From positions 186,001 to 250,000 of the forward strand of contig NZ_MVOL01000010.1 in assembly GCF_002018875.1 (NCBI RefSeq): DNA of 64,000 bases. Direction: 5' to 3'. The translations under genes were made by a program, and so were the position numbers. A model generated the notes under the pieces. That model had not been told where the DNA came from, did no database searches, and saw only the letters and a program-made list of their open reading frames with translations. Each line of letters opens with the position of its first letter. Positions within the stretch are counted from its first letter, which is position 1. Origin of the DNA: Pseudomonas sp. MF4836 (lineage in GTDB: Bacteria > Pseudomonadota > Gammaproteobacteria > Pseudomonadales > Pseudomonadaceae). Below, one piece after another: positions 34,708 through 44,507 of the stretch.

Positions 34708-35646
34708 TCAGGCCAGTTGCTGCCGATAAGGCAGGTCCGGCCCGGTGCGGGTGCAGGTCAGGGCGGCGGCGCCGACCGCAAAGTCGAGCAGGGCGTCGAC
34801 CTGGGCTTTGCTCAGTTGTGCCAGGCCCGCTGGTGAATCCAGCTGCTGCTCGGTCAGCCAGGCAATCAGGGCAGCCTGGAAGGTATCGCCGGCACCCACG
34901 GTGTCGGCAATTGTCACTGGCCGCGCCGGCACCGACCAACTGCCGTGGGCCCGGCTGAAGACCGTTGCGCCCTGGCCGCCGCGGGTCAGGAAGGCCAATT
35001 GGCAGCGCTGCTGCAGCCAGCCCTGGATCACTTCGGCAGGGTCCCGGTCGGGGTAGAGCAGGTTCAGGTCCTCGTCGCTGACCTTGATCAGGTCGGCATG
35101 CGGCACCAGGCTGCCGATACGCTGGCGCCACAGGCCGATATCAGGCTGCGGATTGAGCCGGACATTGGGGTCGAGGCTGATCAGGCGCTGACCGCTTTCG
35201 CGTTGCACCAGCGCTTGCAGGGTGTCGCCAATGGGCTGCACCACCAGGGAAAACGAGCCGATATGCAAGCCGCGTACATCATTGCCCAACAACGGCAGAT
35301 GGCTCGGTTGCAGCTGGCGGTCGGCGCAGCCTTCGCCGCGAAAGCTGTACTGGGGTGAGCCGTCAGCCCCCACGGCCACCATGGCCAGGGTGGTCGGCGC
35401 CTCGAACTGCACCAGGAAATCGGTGCGCACGCCTTCCTCCTGCAACACCTGATGCAGCCGGCGCCCGAGGAAGTCACTGGACAGGCCGGCCAGCAGGCCG
35501 ACATCGACCCCGAGCCGCCGCAGTCCCACGGCCACGTTGAACGGCGAGCCACCGGCAATGGCCTGGTAATTCACCTTCGAGGTCAGGCCGCTGGCGTCGT
35601 CTTTGCTGAAGAAATCGAACAGCGCTTCGCCGCAAACAAGGTACAT
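34708..35646 (-). CDS. mtlZ: Fructokinase MtlZ (PfkB family)
   Basis: A 312-residue PfkB/ribokinase-type sugar kinase phosphorylating the fructose released by MtlD. It starts MYLVCGEALFDF, has the substrate motif IAGGSPFNVAVGLRRLG (31-47) and the ATP/catalytic motif DTVGAGDTFQAALIAWL (near 250-266) with the catalytic Asp in GAGD. It is the last gene of the mannitol/arabitol set, 151 bases after mtlY. Its leader contains an A-rich Hfq/Crc-type motif. The ribosome binding site is weak. Confidence 0.94.
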   Translation of the reverse strand: MYLVCGEALFDFFSKDDASGLTSKVNYQAIAGGSPFNVAVGLRRLGVDVGLLAGLSSDFLGRRLHQVLQEEGVRTDFLVQFEAPTTLAMVAVGADGSPQYSFRGEGCADRQLQPSHLPLLGNDVRGLHIGSFSLVVQPIGDTLQALVQRESGQRLISLDPNVRLNPQPDIGLWRQRIGSLVPHADLIKVSDEDLNLLYPDRDPAEVIQGWLQQRCQLAFLTRGGQGATVFSRAHGSWSVPARPVTIADTVGAGDTFQAALIAWLTEQQLDSPAGLAQLSKAQVDALLDFAVGAAALTCTRTGPDLPYRQQLA

Positions 35647-35674
35647 AAGTCATTACTCATCAATAGGTTACGTG

Positions 35675-35682
35675 TTTTTATT
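35675..35682 (-). promoter_or_regulatory. Candidate Hfq/Crc (CA) motif before mtlZ
   Basis: AATAAAAA on the minus strand matches AAnAAnAA about 28 bases upstream of the mtlZ ATG, in the 151-base mtlY-mtlZ gap, which also holds a small hairpin TTTCTG-CAAG-CAGAAA (about 35751-35766). Confidence 0.35.
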
Positions 35683-35797
35683 AAAGCTTCTTCTTGGGTA
35701 TGTGACCGAATCCCAGGGAATCCATGGCCCAAGGCGCTCCGGCAAGGCGTTTTCTGCAAGCAGAAAGCCCGATTTCATTGGATAAATTCGATGTAAA

Positions 35798-37294
35798 TCA
35801 AATAGATAAGACATAATTGTGATGTCGTTTGTACAGTTCGTGATAGGCGCTCACATTCGCCGCAATCGGCAGTGTTTCACTGCCCGGGTCCAGCGTGACA
35901 CAGCGTTCGCACAATTCGCCCAGGGGGGTGTCGAGCCCGCTCTGGCGCGCCTGGCACCAGGCGGCCTGGATTGCCGCGCCCAGGGCTGCGGCTTCGCTCT
36001 GCTGGGTGCAGACCACCGGGGTGTCCATGATGTCGGCGACTATCTGCCGCCATACCGGGCTTTTCGAGCCGCCGCCGATCAGGCGGATGCTGCGGCTTTG
36101 CAGGCCATTGTTGCGCAGCAGGTCCAGGCCATAGCGCAGCCCGAAGGTGGTGCCTTCCACCACGGCGCGGCACAGATTGGCCTGGGTCAGGTTGTCCATG
36201 GTCAGCCCCAGCAGGCTGCCGGTGGCGTGGGGCAAGGCGGGCACCCGTTCGCCATTGAGGAACGGCAGCATGCACACGCCCTGGGCGCCGATCGGTGCTT
36301 GCTGTACCCGCTGGTTGAAGGTTTCCAGGTCCAGGCCCAGCAGTTCGCGCACCGCGCCGGTGGCATTGGTCAGGTTCATGGTGCAGATCAACGGCAGCCA
36401 GCCGCCGCTGGATGAACAGAAGCTCGCGACCGAGGCATCGCGGCTGACCTGGGGCTGGTCGGCATAGGCATACACGGTGCCGGACGAGCCGAGGCTGATG
36501 GTGATCGCCCCCGGCTGGATATTGCCGGTGCCAATGGCGCCCATCATGTTGTCGCCGCCGCCACTGGAAACCAGGGCGGCAGGGTTGAGCCCCAGGTGCC
36601 GGGCGATGTCCGGGAGGATGGTGCCCACCGCCTGCGCGGACTCGATCAGCGGCGGCAGTGCCGCCTGCAAGCGCCTGCTGGGGTCGATATGGGCCAGCAG
36701 TTCCAGGTCCCACTGGCGGCTGCGCACATCGAAGTAGCCGGTGCCCGAGGCATCGCCGTATTCGCTGCAGGCGCGCCCGGTGAGCCAGAAGTTCAGGTAA
36801 TCGTGGGGCAGCAGGATCCGCGCGATACGGGAGAACAGCTGCGGATGGTGCTCCTTGGTCCAGAGCAGCTTGGACACTGTGTAGCCCGGGGCTATCACCA
36901 GGCCCAGGCGTTCCAGCGAACCGGACTCGCCCCCCAGCCATTCCAGTAATCGGTCGTTTTCCGCGGTGGATTCGGTGTCGCACCACAGTTTGGCCGCACG
37001 CAACACCTGGCCCTGGTCGTCGAGCAGCACCAGGCCGTGCTGCTGCCCTGAAACGCCGATGCCGAGGATCTGCTGGCCATCGACTCCGGCCGCCTGCAAG
37101 GCCTGTGCGGCGGCGTGGCTGAAGGCTTGCAGCCACTGCTGGGGGTCTTGTTCACGCCGACCGTTGTCGCCGCTGATCAGGCTGTGGGGGGCCGCGCCCA
37201 GGCCCAGCACCTGACCGCTGTGGGTGTCGAGAATAATCGCCTTGGTGCCCTGGGTGCCGCAGTCGATCCCCAGAAACAGCTGCTGTGTGGTCAT
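35798..37294 (-). CDS. mtlY: Xylulokinase MtlY
   Basis: A 498-residue FGGY-family kinase that converts D-xylulose (from D-arabitol oxidation by MtlD) to xylulose 5-phosphate. Motifs: FLGIDCGTQGTKAIILD (phosphate-1 loop, 7-23), GIGVSGQQHGLVLLD with WCDTES, DYLNFWLTGRACSEYGDASGTGYFD, and the C-terminal ATP segment RLIGGGSKSPVWRQIVADIMDTPV followed by EAAALGAAIQAAW. Length is normal. It lies between mtlD and mtlZ in the operon. Confidence 0.95.
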   Translation of the reverse strand: MTTQQLFLGIDCGTQGTKAIILDTHSGQVLGLGAAPHSLISGDNGRREQDPQQWLQAFSHAAAQALQAAGVDGQQILGIGVSGQQHGLVLLDDQGQVLRAAKLWCDTESTAENDRLLEWLGGESGSLERLGLVIAPGYTVSKLLWTKEHHPQLFSRIARILLPHDYLNFWLTGRACSEYGDASGTGYFDVRSRQWDLELLAHIDPSRRLQAALPPLIESAQAVGTILPDIARHLGLNPAALVSSGGGDNMMGAIGTGNIQPGAITISLGSSGTVYAYADQPQVSRDASVASFCSSSGGWLPLICTMNLTNATGAVRELLGLDLETFNQRVQQAPIGAQGVCMLPFLNGERVPALPHATGSLLGLTMDNLTQANLCRAVVEGTTFGLRYGLDLLRNNGLQSRSIRLIGGGSKSPVWRQIVADIMDTPVVCTQQSEAAALGAAIQAAWCQARQSGLDTPLGELCERCVTLDPGSETLPIAANVSAYHELYKRHHNYVLSI

Positions 37295-37329
37295 GAATCA
37301 CCCTGCGCAAACTATGAAATCCAGCGTTT

Positions 37330-38811
37330 TCAGCCGTGGCTGGCCAGCACCCGCTCCAGGGTCTTGCTCACGCCGTGCTCGCGCAGGCTGGCCAGGCAGC
37401 GTTCGAAGGCTGCGACAAAGGCCGGCGAGCGGGCAAGGGCGCTGCCGAAGATTTCCTCGACCCCCAGCAGGCGCTGGGTCAGCAGGGCATCGTCGGCCAC
37501 CAGGCTCTGGCAGAACTCGGCGCGCGGGTCGGGAATGCTGTAGCGCGTGCCGTTCTCGTCGACGCCCTTGAGGTACAGGGCCCAGGCCGCCACCACCAGG
37601 GCCGCGCGCTCGGTGTCGCGGCCGTCGGCAAGCAGGCGGTTGAGGGTAGGCACGGTGAACTTGGGAAACTTCGATGAACCGTCGGAACAGACCCGCTCCA
37701 ACTGGTCGGCAATGGCCCGGTTGGAGAAGCGCGCCACCAGGGTGTCCTTGTAGTCGGCGAGGTCGATGCCTGGCACCGGCGCCAGTTGCGGGGTCACGTC
37801 CAGGTCCATATAGGCGCGCATGTAGGCGACGAACAGCGGGTCGGCCATGGTCTCGTGGACAAAACGGTAGCCCTTGAGGAACCCCAGGTAGGTCAGGGCC
37901 AGGTGGCTGCCATTGAGCAGCTTGATTTTCATCTCTTCGTAGGGCGTGACGTCGTCGGTGAACTGCACACCGACCTGTTCCCAGGCCGGGCGTCCATTGA
38001 CGAACTTGTCCTCCAGTACCCACTGCACAAAGGGTTCGCAGACCACCGGCCAGGCGTCGTCCACCGCGTGCTGGTCGTGCAGCTGCAAGCGGTGGGCGGT
38101 GCTGGTCATGGGCGTGATGCGATCGACCATGGCGTTGGGAAAGCTGACGTTGGCGGCAATCCAGTCGTGGAGGTCGGCGTCGCGCAGGGCGGCAAACGCC
38201 AGCAGCGCCTTGCGGGTCACCGCGCCGTTGTGCGGCAGGTTATCGCACGACATCAGGGTAAAGGCCGGGGTGCCGGCGGCCCGGCGTCTGGCCAGGGCCG
38301 CGCAGAGAAAGCCGAACACGGTTTTCGGCTGGGTCGGGTGGGCCAGGTCGTGCTGGATCTGCGGCAGGTGGGCCATGAACTCGCCGCTGCTGTCGTCGAT
38401 GCAGTAGCCGCCCTCGGTGATGGTCAGGGACACGATGCGGATCTCGGGGCTGGCCAGTTTCTCGATCAGGGCCTGGGCGCCGTCCTCGGCCAGCAGCATG
38501 TCGCGGATCGCGCCGATGACCCGGACCTCGGTGTCGTCGCCATCGCCCAGCTCGAACAGGGTGAACAGGTAGTCCTGTTCCTTCAGGTCATCCCGCGCGC
38601 GGCGGTCTTCGGCGCGCAGCCCGATGCCGCAGATGGCCCAGTCCAGGCCGCTGCCGGTGTTCATCAGGGCGTCGGTGTAATACGCCTGGTGCGCGCGGTG
38701 GAAACCGCCAACGCCAATATGGGCGATGCCATGGCGCGTGTCGTCCAGGGCGTAGGCGGGCAGTTGCACTTCAGAGGCGAGGCGGTGCAGGTTGGCGTGG
38801 TTGAGTTTCAT
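37330..38811 (-). CDS. mtlD: Mannitol (polyol) 2-dehydrogenase MtlD
   Basis: A 493-residue zinc-independent long-chain dehydrogenase. It oxidises D-mannitol to D-fructose (also D-arabitol to D-xylulose and sorbitol) with NAD. The residue numbers agree exactly with the characterised P. fluorescens enzyme: K295, N300 and H303 in EEMKIKLLNGSH. The coenzyme motif IGVGGFHRAHQA lies at 32-43. Found directly downstream of the ABC transporter genes in the mtl operon. Confidence 0.97.
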   Translation of the reverse strand: MKLNHANLHRLASEVQLPAYALDDTRHGIAHIGVGGFHRAHQAYYTDALMNTGSGLDWAICGIGLRAEDRRARDDLKEQDYLFTLFELGDGDDTEVRVIGAIRDMLLAEDGAQALIEKLASPEIRIVSLTITEGGYCIDDSSGEFMAHLPQIQHDLAHPTQPKTVFGFLCAALARRRAAGTPAFTLMSCDNLPHNGAVTRKALLAFAALRDADLHDWIAANVSFPNAMVDRITPMTSTAHRLQLHDQHAVDDAWPVVCEPFVQWVLEDKFVNGRPAWEQVGVQFTDDVTPYEEMKIKLLNGSHLALTYLGFLKGYRFVHETMADPLFVAYMRAYMDLDVTPQLAPVPGIDLADYKDTLVARFSNRAIADQLERVCSDGSSKFPKFTVPTLNRLLADGRDTERAALVVAAWALYLKGVDENGTRYSIPDPRAEFCQSLVADDALLTQRLLGVEEIFGSALARSPAFVAAFERCLASLREHGVSKTLERVLASHG

Positions 38812-38827
38812 CGCAGGTTCTCGGCTA

Positions 38828-39931
38828 TCAGGCGGCGGCGCGCAGCGGGCGGGTCAGCGCCACGCCGTCGGCATCGAATAAATGGCAGTGTTCGGCGTCC
38901 AGGTGCAGGCTCAGGGTTTCGCCGTAGCGGCTGGCCAGGTCGCCGCGCACGCGCATGGTCAGGGCTTCGCCGGAAGCGGTCAGCACGTGGCAGAAGGTGT
39001 CGCTGCCCAGGCGTTCGCTGACGTCGGCCGTGACCTGCAGGGTGCAATCGCCGGGTTGGGCCAGGTTCAGGTGTTCCGGGCGGATGCCCAGGGTCACGGC
39101 GCCGCCGACGCTCAGCTTGGCGCCGCTCAGGGGCAGGCTGATGCGGGTGCCGGCATCCAGCAGCACTTCGCAGCCCTGGCTGTCGATCCGGGTCACCTGG
39201 CCCTTGAGAAAACCCATCTTCGGCGTGCCCAGGAACCCCGCGACAAACAGGTTGGCCGGCTGATGGTAGAGCTCCAGGGGCGAACCGACCTGCTCCACGC
39301 GGCCGCTGTTGAGCACCACCACCTTGTCCGCCAGGGTCATGGCTTCGACCTGGTCGTGGGTCACGTAGATCATGGTCGCCTGCAGTTCCTTGTGCAGGCG
39401 CGCCAGCTCCAGGCGCATCTGTACCCGCAGCGCGGCGTCGAGGTTGGACAAAGGCTCGTCGAACAGGAATATTTTCGGGTTGCGCACAATCGCCCGGCCA
39501 ATGGCCACGCGCTGGCGCTGGCCGCCGGACAGCTGCTTGGGCTTGCGTTCGAGCATCGGCCCCAGTTCGAGGATCCGCGCCGCTTCATTGACCTTCTTCT
39601 CGACCTCGGCCTTGGCCACCCCGGCCAGGTCCAGGGCGAACGACATGTTCTTGCGCACGCTCATGTGCGGGTACAGGGCATAGGTCTGGAACACCATGGC
39701 CAGGTCGCGCTTGGCCGGGCTGACCTCGGTGATGTCGCGCCCGTCGAGCTCGATGGTGCCGCCGCTGACTTCCTCCAGCCCGGCAATCAGTCGCAGCAGG
39801 GTCGACTTGCCGCAGCCCGACGGGCCGACGAATACCACGAACTCCTTGTCGTTCACCTCCAGGTCGATGCCCTTGATGATGGAGAACCCTTCGAAACCTT
39901 TTTGCAGATTGTTGATTTTCAGGTGGGCCAT
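38828..39931 (-). CDS. mtlK: Mannitol/polyol ABC transporter ATPase MtlK
   Basis: A 367-residue CUT1-type (MalK/UgpC-like) ATPase powering polyol uptake by MtlEFG. Walker [10 protein letters not shown] (36-44), signature LSGGQRQR (134-141) and Walker B FLFDEP (155-160) are all intact. They are followed by the H-loop [12 protein letters not shown] and the C-terminal TOBE/regulatory domain (about 240-360). The gene lies 16 bases before mtlD. Confidence 0.96.
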   Translation of the reverse strand: MAHLKINNLQKGFEGFSIIKGIDLEVNDKEFVVFVGPSGCGKSTLLRLIAGLEEVSGGTIELDGRDITEVSPAKRDLAMVFQTYALYPHMSVRKNMSFALDLAGVAKAEVEKKVNEAARILELGPMLERKPKQLSGGQRQRVAIGRAIVRNPKIFLFDEPLSNLDAALRVQMRLELARLHKELQATMIYVTHDQVEAMTLADKVVVLNSGRVEQVGSPLELYHQPANLFVAGFLGTPKMGFLKGQVTRIDSQGCEVLLDAGTRISLPLSGAKLSVGGAVTLGIRPEHLNLAQPGDCTLQVTADVSERLGSDTFCHVLTASGEALTMRVRGDLASRYGETLSLHLDAEHCHLFDADGVALTRPLRAAA

Positions 39932-39974
39932 GATGGGCCTCCGCTTCTAAATTCGTTGTTGTTTGAAGGTGCGG

Positions 39975-40805
<831 letters not shown>

Positions 40806-40815
40806 GGCGCGGCCC

Positions 40816-41742
40816 TCAAGGCTTGTCAGTCAGGTTTTTGCCGAGCATGCGGACCAGGATGATCGCCGCGATATTGGCGATCACCACCGCGATCAGGCCG
40901 CCGGCAGAGGCCATGCCCACGTCGAACTGCACCAGCGCCTGGTTGTAGATCAGGTAGGCGAGGTTGGTCGAGGCGTAGCCGGGGCCGCCGTTGGTGGTGG
41001 TGAAGATTTCGGCGAACACCGAGAGCAGGAAGATGGTTTCGATCATCACCACCACGGCGATGGGGCGCGCCAGGTGGGGCAGGGTCAGGTGCCAGAAAAT
41101 CGCAATCGGCCCGGCACCGTCCAGGCGCGCGGCTTCCTTCTGTTCCTGGTCCAGGGACTGCATGGCGGTCATCAGGATCAGGATGGCAAAGGGCAGCCAC
41201 TGCCAGGACACAATGATGATGATCGACAGCAGCGGGTAGTGCGCCAGCCAGTCCACGGGCTCGGCGCCGAACAGCTTCCACAGGGCCGCGAGAATCCCCG
41301 ACACCGGGTGGAAAATCAGGTTCTTCCAGATCAGCGCACCAACCGTGGGCATGATGAAAAACGGCGAGATCAGCAGCACCCGCACCAGGCCGCGGCCGAA
41401 AAACTCGCTGGCCTCCAGCAGGGCACTGATCAACACCCCGAACACCACACTGATCAGCAGCACGCTGCCCACCAGCAGCAGGGTGTTGGTGGCGCCGGGC
41501 AGGAAGCCCGAATCGGTGATGAAGTAGGTGAAGTTTTCCAGGCCGACGAATTGGTTTTCGCCGGGGTAGAGCAGGTTGTAGCGAATCAGCGAGAAGTACA
41601 GGGTCATGCCCAGGGGCACGATCATCCACAGCAGCAACAAGGCCACCGAAGGGCTGACGAGGAACCAGCCGGGGTTGATCAAGCGGCTTTTACGCGGCTT
41701 GTCCGGGGTCGCGGTTTGCACGGGGGCAGTGGTGGTATTCAT
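40816..41742 (-). CDS. mtlF: Mannitol/polyol ABC transporter permease MtlF
   Basis: A 308-residue MalF-type permease. After a polar N-terminus (1-22) the helices include NPGWFLVSPSVALLLLWMIVPLGMTLYFS. A long periplasmic segment and the EAA loop KEAARLDGAGPIAIFWHLTLPHL (about 204-226) follow. ATG 41742 is preferred; GTG 41751 is possible. It follows mtlE by 78 bases. Confidence 0.94.
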   Translation of the reverse strand: MNTTTAPVQTATPDKPRKSRLINPGWFLVSPSVALLLLWMIVPLGMTLYFSLIRYNLLYPGENQFVGLENFTYFITDSGFLPGATNTLLLVGSVLLISVVFGVLISALLEASEFFGRGLVRVLLISPFFIMPTVGALIWKNLIFHPVSGILAALWKLFGAEPVDWLAHYPLLSIIIIVSWQWLPFAILILMTAMQSLDQEQKEAARLDGAGPIAIFWHLTLPHLARPIAVVVMIETIFLLSVFAEIFTTTNGGPGYASTNLAYLIYNQALVQFDVGMASAGGLIAVVIANIAAIILVRMLGKNLTDKP

Positions 41743-41820
41743 GGCGATCACAGGCTCGTTAGGCGGCGGGGCCTTGCGCCGAGGGGCAGGCTCCCGCGGC
41801 GCAGTGGGGGCATCTACAGA

Positions 41821-43131
41821 CTATTTGGGGTAACCGGCGCGCTTCATTTCGCGCTCGGTGAAGGTCTGTGAATCCGCCAGGGCTTTTTCCACGGTCGAGC
41901 CGCCGGTCAGTGCGCTGGAGAAGAACTTGCCGACCTGGGTACCAATGGCCTGGAATTCAGGAATGGTCACCAACTGGATGCCCACATACGGCACCGGCTT
42001 GGCCGATGGGTCTTTGGGGTCGGCGACTTTCAGCGATTCGAGCGTCACCTTGGCAAAGGGCGCCGCCTTCATGTACTCGTCGCTGTAGGTCGAGGTGCGG
42101 GTGCCTGGCGGTACGTTGGCAATCCCATCGGTCTTGGCGACCAACTGGCTGTATTCCTTGGACGTGGCCCAGGTGGTGAAGACCTTGGCGGCGTCCTTGG
42201 CTTTGGAACTGGTCGGAATCCCCAGGGACCAGGAGTACAGCCACGAAGCACCTTTTTCGGTTTTCTCGTGGGGGGCAAAGGTGAAGCCGACGTGGTCAGC
42301 CACCTTGCTCTGAGTCTTGTCGGTCACGAACGAGCCGGCGACGCTGGCATCGACCCAGATCGCGCACTTGCCGCTGTTGAACAGGGCGAGGTTTTCGTTG
42401 AAACCGTTGCTGGAGGCCCCCGGTGGGCCGGATTTCTTCATGTTGTCGACGTAGAAGTTCAGCGCGTCTTTCCATTCCGGCCCGTTGAATTCGGGTTGCC
42501 ACTTCTCATCGAACCAGCGCGCACCGTAGCCGTTGGCCAGGGTGGTGATCAGCGCCATGTTCTCGCCCCAGCCGGCCTTGCCACGCAGGCACAGGCCGTA
42601 TTGCTCTTTGCTCTTGTCGGTGAGTTTTGCCGCGAACTCGCCGATCTGGGTCCAGGTCGGGTGCTCGGGCATGGTCAGCCCGGCGTCCTTGAACAGGTCG
42701 GTGCGGTAGTAGGTGATCGAGCTTTCGGCGTAGAACGGCAGGGCGTACAGCGCGCCCTTGACGGAAAGGCCGTCGCGTACGGAAGGGAAGACATCCTCCA
42801 GGTCGTAGTTCGCCGGCAGGTCTTTCATCGGCTCCAGCCAGCCCTTGGCGCCCCAGAGTGCGGCTTCGTACATGCCGATGGTCAGCACGTCGAACTGTCC
42901 GCCCTGGGTGGCGATGTCGGTCGTCAGGCGTTGGCGCAGTACGTTTTCTTCGAGCACCACCCAGTTGAGCTTGATGTCCGGGTGTTCGCTCTCGAAGGTT
43001 TTCGAGAGTTTTTGCATGCGAATCATGTCGCTGTTGTTGACGGTGGCGATGGTGACGGTCTGTGCCGCGAAGGTGACGCCGCTGAGGGTCATGCAGGTGG
43101 TGACGAGCAGAGCTTTTACCGAAGGTTTCAT
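41821..43131 (-). CDS. mtlE: Mannitol/polyol-binding protein MtlE
   Basis: A 436-residue periplasmic solute-binding protein of family 1 with a signal peptide (cut after TFA, about residue 22). Mature features: QTVTIATVNNSDMIRMQKLSKTFESEHPDIKLNWVVLEENVLRQRLTTDIA and the hinge region YALPFYAESSITYYRTDLFKDAG, typical for polyol binders. It captures mannitol, sorbitol or arabitol and delivers them to MtlFG. It is the first gene of the operon; AGAGGAG precedes the ATG and an A-rich motif lies in the leader. Confidence 0.96.
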   Translation of the reverse strand: MKPSVKALLVTTCMTLSGVTFAAQTVTIATVNNSDMIRMQKLSKTFESEHPDIKLNWVVLEENVLRQRLTTDIATQGGQFDVLTIGMYEAALWGAKGWLEPMKDLPANYDLEDVFPSVRDGLSVKGALYALPFYAESSITYYRTDLFKDAGLTMPEHPTWTQIGEFAAKLTDKSKEQYGLCLRGKAGWGENMALITTLANGYGARWFDEKWQPEFNGPEWKDALNFYVDNMKKSGPPGASSNGFNENLALFNSGKCAIWVDASVAGSFVTDKTQSKVADHVGFTFAPHEKTEKGASWLYSWSLGIPTSSKAKDAAKVFTTWATSKEYSQLVAKTDGIANVPPGTRTSTYSDEYMKAAPFAKVTLESLKVADPKDPSAKPVPYVGIQLVTIPEFQAIGTQVGKFFSSALTGGSTVEKALADSQTFTEREMKRAGYPK

Positions 43132-43477
43132 CGTGCACTCCTCTTCCGGGCCCAGGGGGCGACAGAAGGACGGTTATTGTTTTTGTGTCTTCCGCAGACC
43201 AGGAAGATGTGCGCTGATTACAGCCCTCAAAACCCTCGCTGACAAATCATCCCTGACACTTTAATCGATACTTTTTTGCACTCGGTGCCAACAGCCATAT
43301 CCCCAGCGATCGCTGTTTGAGCGGGCCCGGGCTCAATGGGCGCTGCAAGAAAGGCGCAAAAAGCGTATTGGTTTTGGTGTGGGCACGGGCCTCTCAGCCA
43401 AAAGGCCACTGGCTTTTTAGCCGCCACTGCCTAAGATGGCCGACCCATCCCCCCTGTACAGGAAGCTGTTAAGCGCG
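43132..43477. promoter_or_regulatory. Divergent control region of the mtl operon and the AraC gene
   Basis: 346 bases that must contain the mannitol-inducible mtlE promoter. AACAATAA (43174-43181, minus strand) in the mtlE leader fits an Hfq/Crc motif. An AAAAGGCC..GGCTTTTT segment with flanking AGCC elements (about 43398-43422) may be an operator. I could not identify the MtlR sites with confidence. Confidence 0.45.
43174..43181 (-). promoter_or_regulatory. Candidate Hfq/Crc (CA) motif in the mtlE leader
   Basis: AACAATAA within AAAAACAATAACC on the minus strand matches AAnAAnAA, 43 bases before the mtlE start codon. It suggests carbon catabolite repression of polyol uptake. Confidence 0.4.
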
Positions 43478-44494
43478 ATGTCGGAAAAAGACACCATTTC
43501 CATTCACCTGGTGCGTGAAGCGCTGTTGCAGAGCTGTGCCCGTGGTGCGGCCAGCGTTGAAGCCCTGAATAAGGTCGGCATCGACCCGCAGTTGCTCGAT
43601 GACCCCGCCGCCCGAGTTCCGGCCACGGCCTATGCGCGCCTGTGGCGCTTGCTGGCGCGGCGCCTGGACGATGAGTTTTTTGGCATGGACCCGCGCAAGC
43701 TCAGGTCCGGCAGCCTGGCGTTTCTGTGTCGTTCGTCCATGGCCCAGCTCAACCTGGCGGCGGGTCTGGAGTCGGGGCTGGGGTTTCTGTCGCTGATGCT
43801 CGAACGCCTGCCGGCGCAACTGGTGCGCCAGCAGAGCCTGGCAGAAATCGTGCTGCTGGAGGACGATCCGCAGCCGGGTCGCGCCTTCACTTACTTCACC
43901 TACTGGATGATCGTGCACGGCGTGGCCTGCTGGCTGGCCGGGCGGCGGATCCCGATCCTGGCCATAGAGCTGCGGTGCCCAGAGCCGGACTTCTGCGACG
44001 ACTACAAGGTGATGTTTTCCGAAAACCTGCGTTTCGACCGGCCGCGCACGCGGATGATCTTTGCCGCCGACTGCCTGGACCTGCCGATCAAGCGCAGCTT
44101 CGAAGAACTCAAGCGCTTTTTGGCCCATGCCCCGGCCAATATCCTGGTCAAGTACCGCGACCCGCAGAGCCTGGCCAGCCGCATCAAGCACGACTTGCGC
44201 CAGCTTGCGGCCGAGCAGTGGCCGGAGACCGAGAGCCTGGCCCTGAGCCTGTGCATGTCAGCCTCGACCCTGCGCCGGCGTCTGGCGGAAGAGGGCCAGA
44301 CCTACCAGGGCCTCAAGGACAGCGTGCGCAAGGAGCTGGCGATCATCTGGCTGGCCGAGCCGCAGATCAGCTTTGCCGAAATCGCCAGCCGCCTCGGGTT
44401 CGCCGATGCCAGCTCGTTCTACAAGGCCTTTCGCAAATGGTCCGGTTCCAACCCCGGGCATTACCGCAGCCTGATTCTCAACGAAGCCCACTGA
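43478..44494 (+). CDS. AraC-family regulator with Arabinose_bd-type N-terminal domain
   Basis: A 338-residue regulator. The N-terminal two-thirds (ASVEALNKVGIDPQLLDDPAARVPATAYARLWRLLARRLDDEFFGM ...) follow the Arabinose_bd-type domain found in OruR/ArgR-like proteins. The C-terminal double HTH is complete (LALSLCMSASTLRRRLAEEGQTYQGLKDS; ISFAEIASRLGFADASSFYKAFRKWSGSNPGHYR). It is divergent from mtlE, where one would look for mtlR. The described P. fluorescens MtlR is about 300 residues and, as I recall, of a different AraC/XylS type, so this may regulate the neighbouring sulfur cluster or something else. ATG 43478 has AGGAAG 12 bases before it; ATG 43436 is an alternative. Confidence 0.85.
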   Translation: MSEKDTISIHLVREALLQSCARGAASVEALNKVGIDPQLLDDPAARVPATAYARLWRLLARRLDDEFFGMDPRKLRSGSLAFLCRSSMAQLNLAAGLESGLGFLSLMLERLPAQLVRQQSLAEIVLLEDDPQPGRAFTYFTYWMIVHGVACWLAGRRIPILAIELRCPEPDFCDDYKVMFSENLRFDRPRTRMIFAADCLDLPIKRSFEELKRFLAHAPANILVKYRDPQSLASRIKHDLRQLAAEQWPETESLALSLCMSASTLRRRLAEEGQTYQGLKDSVRKELAIIWLAEPQISFAEIASRLGFADASSFYKAFRKWSGSNPGHYRSLILNEAH

Positions 44495-44507
44495 CCCCGC
44501 GCAGCGG

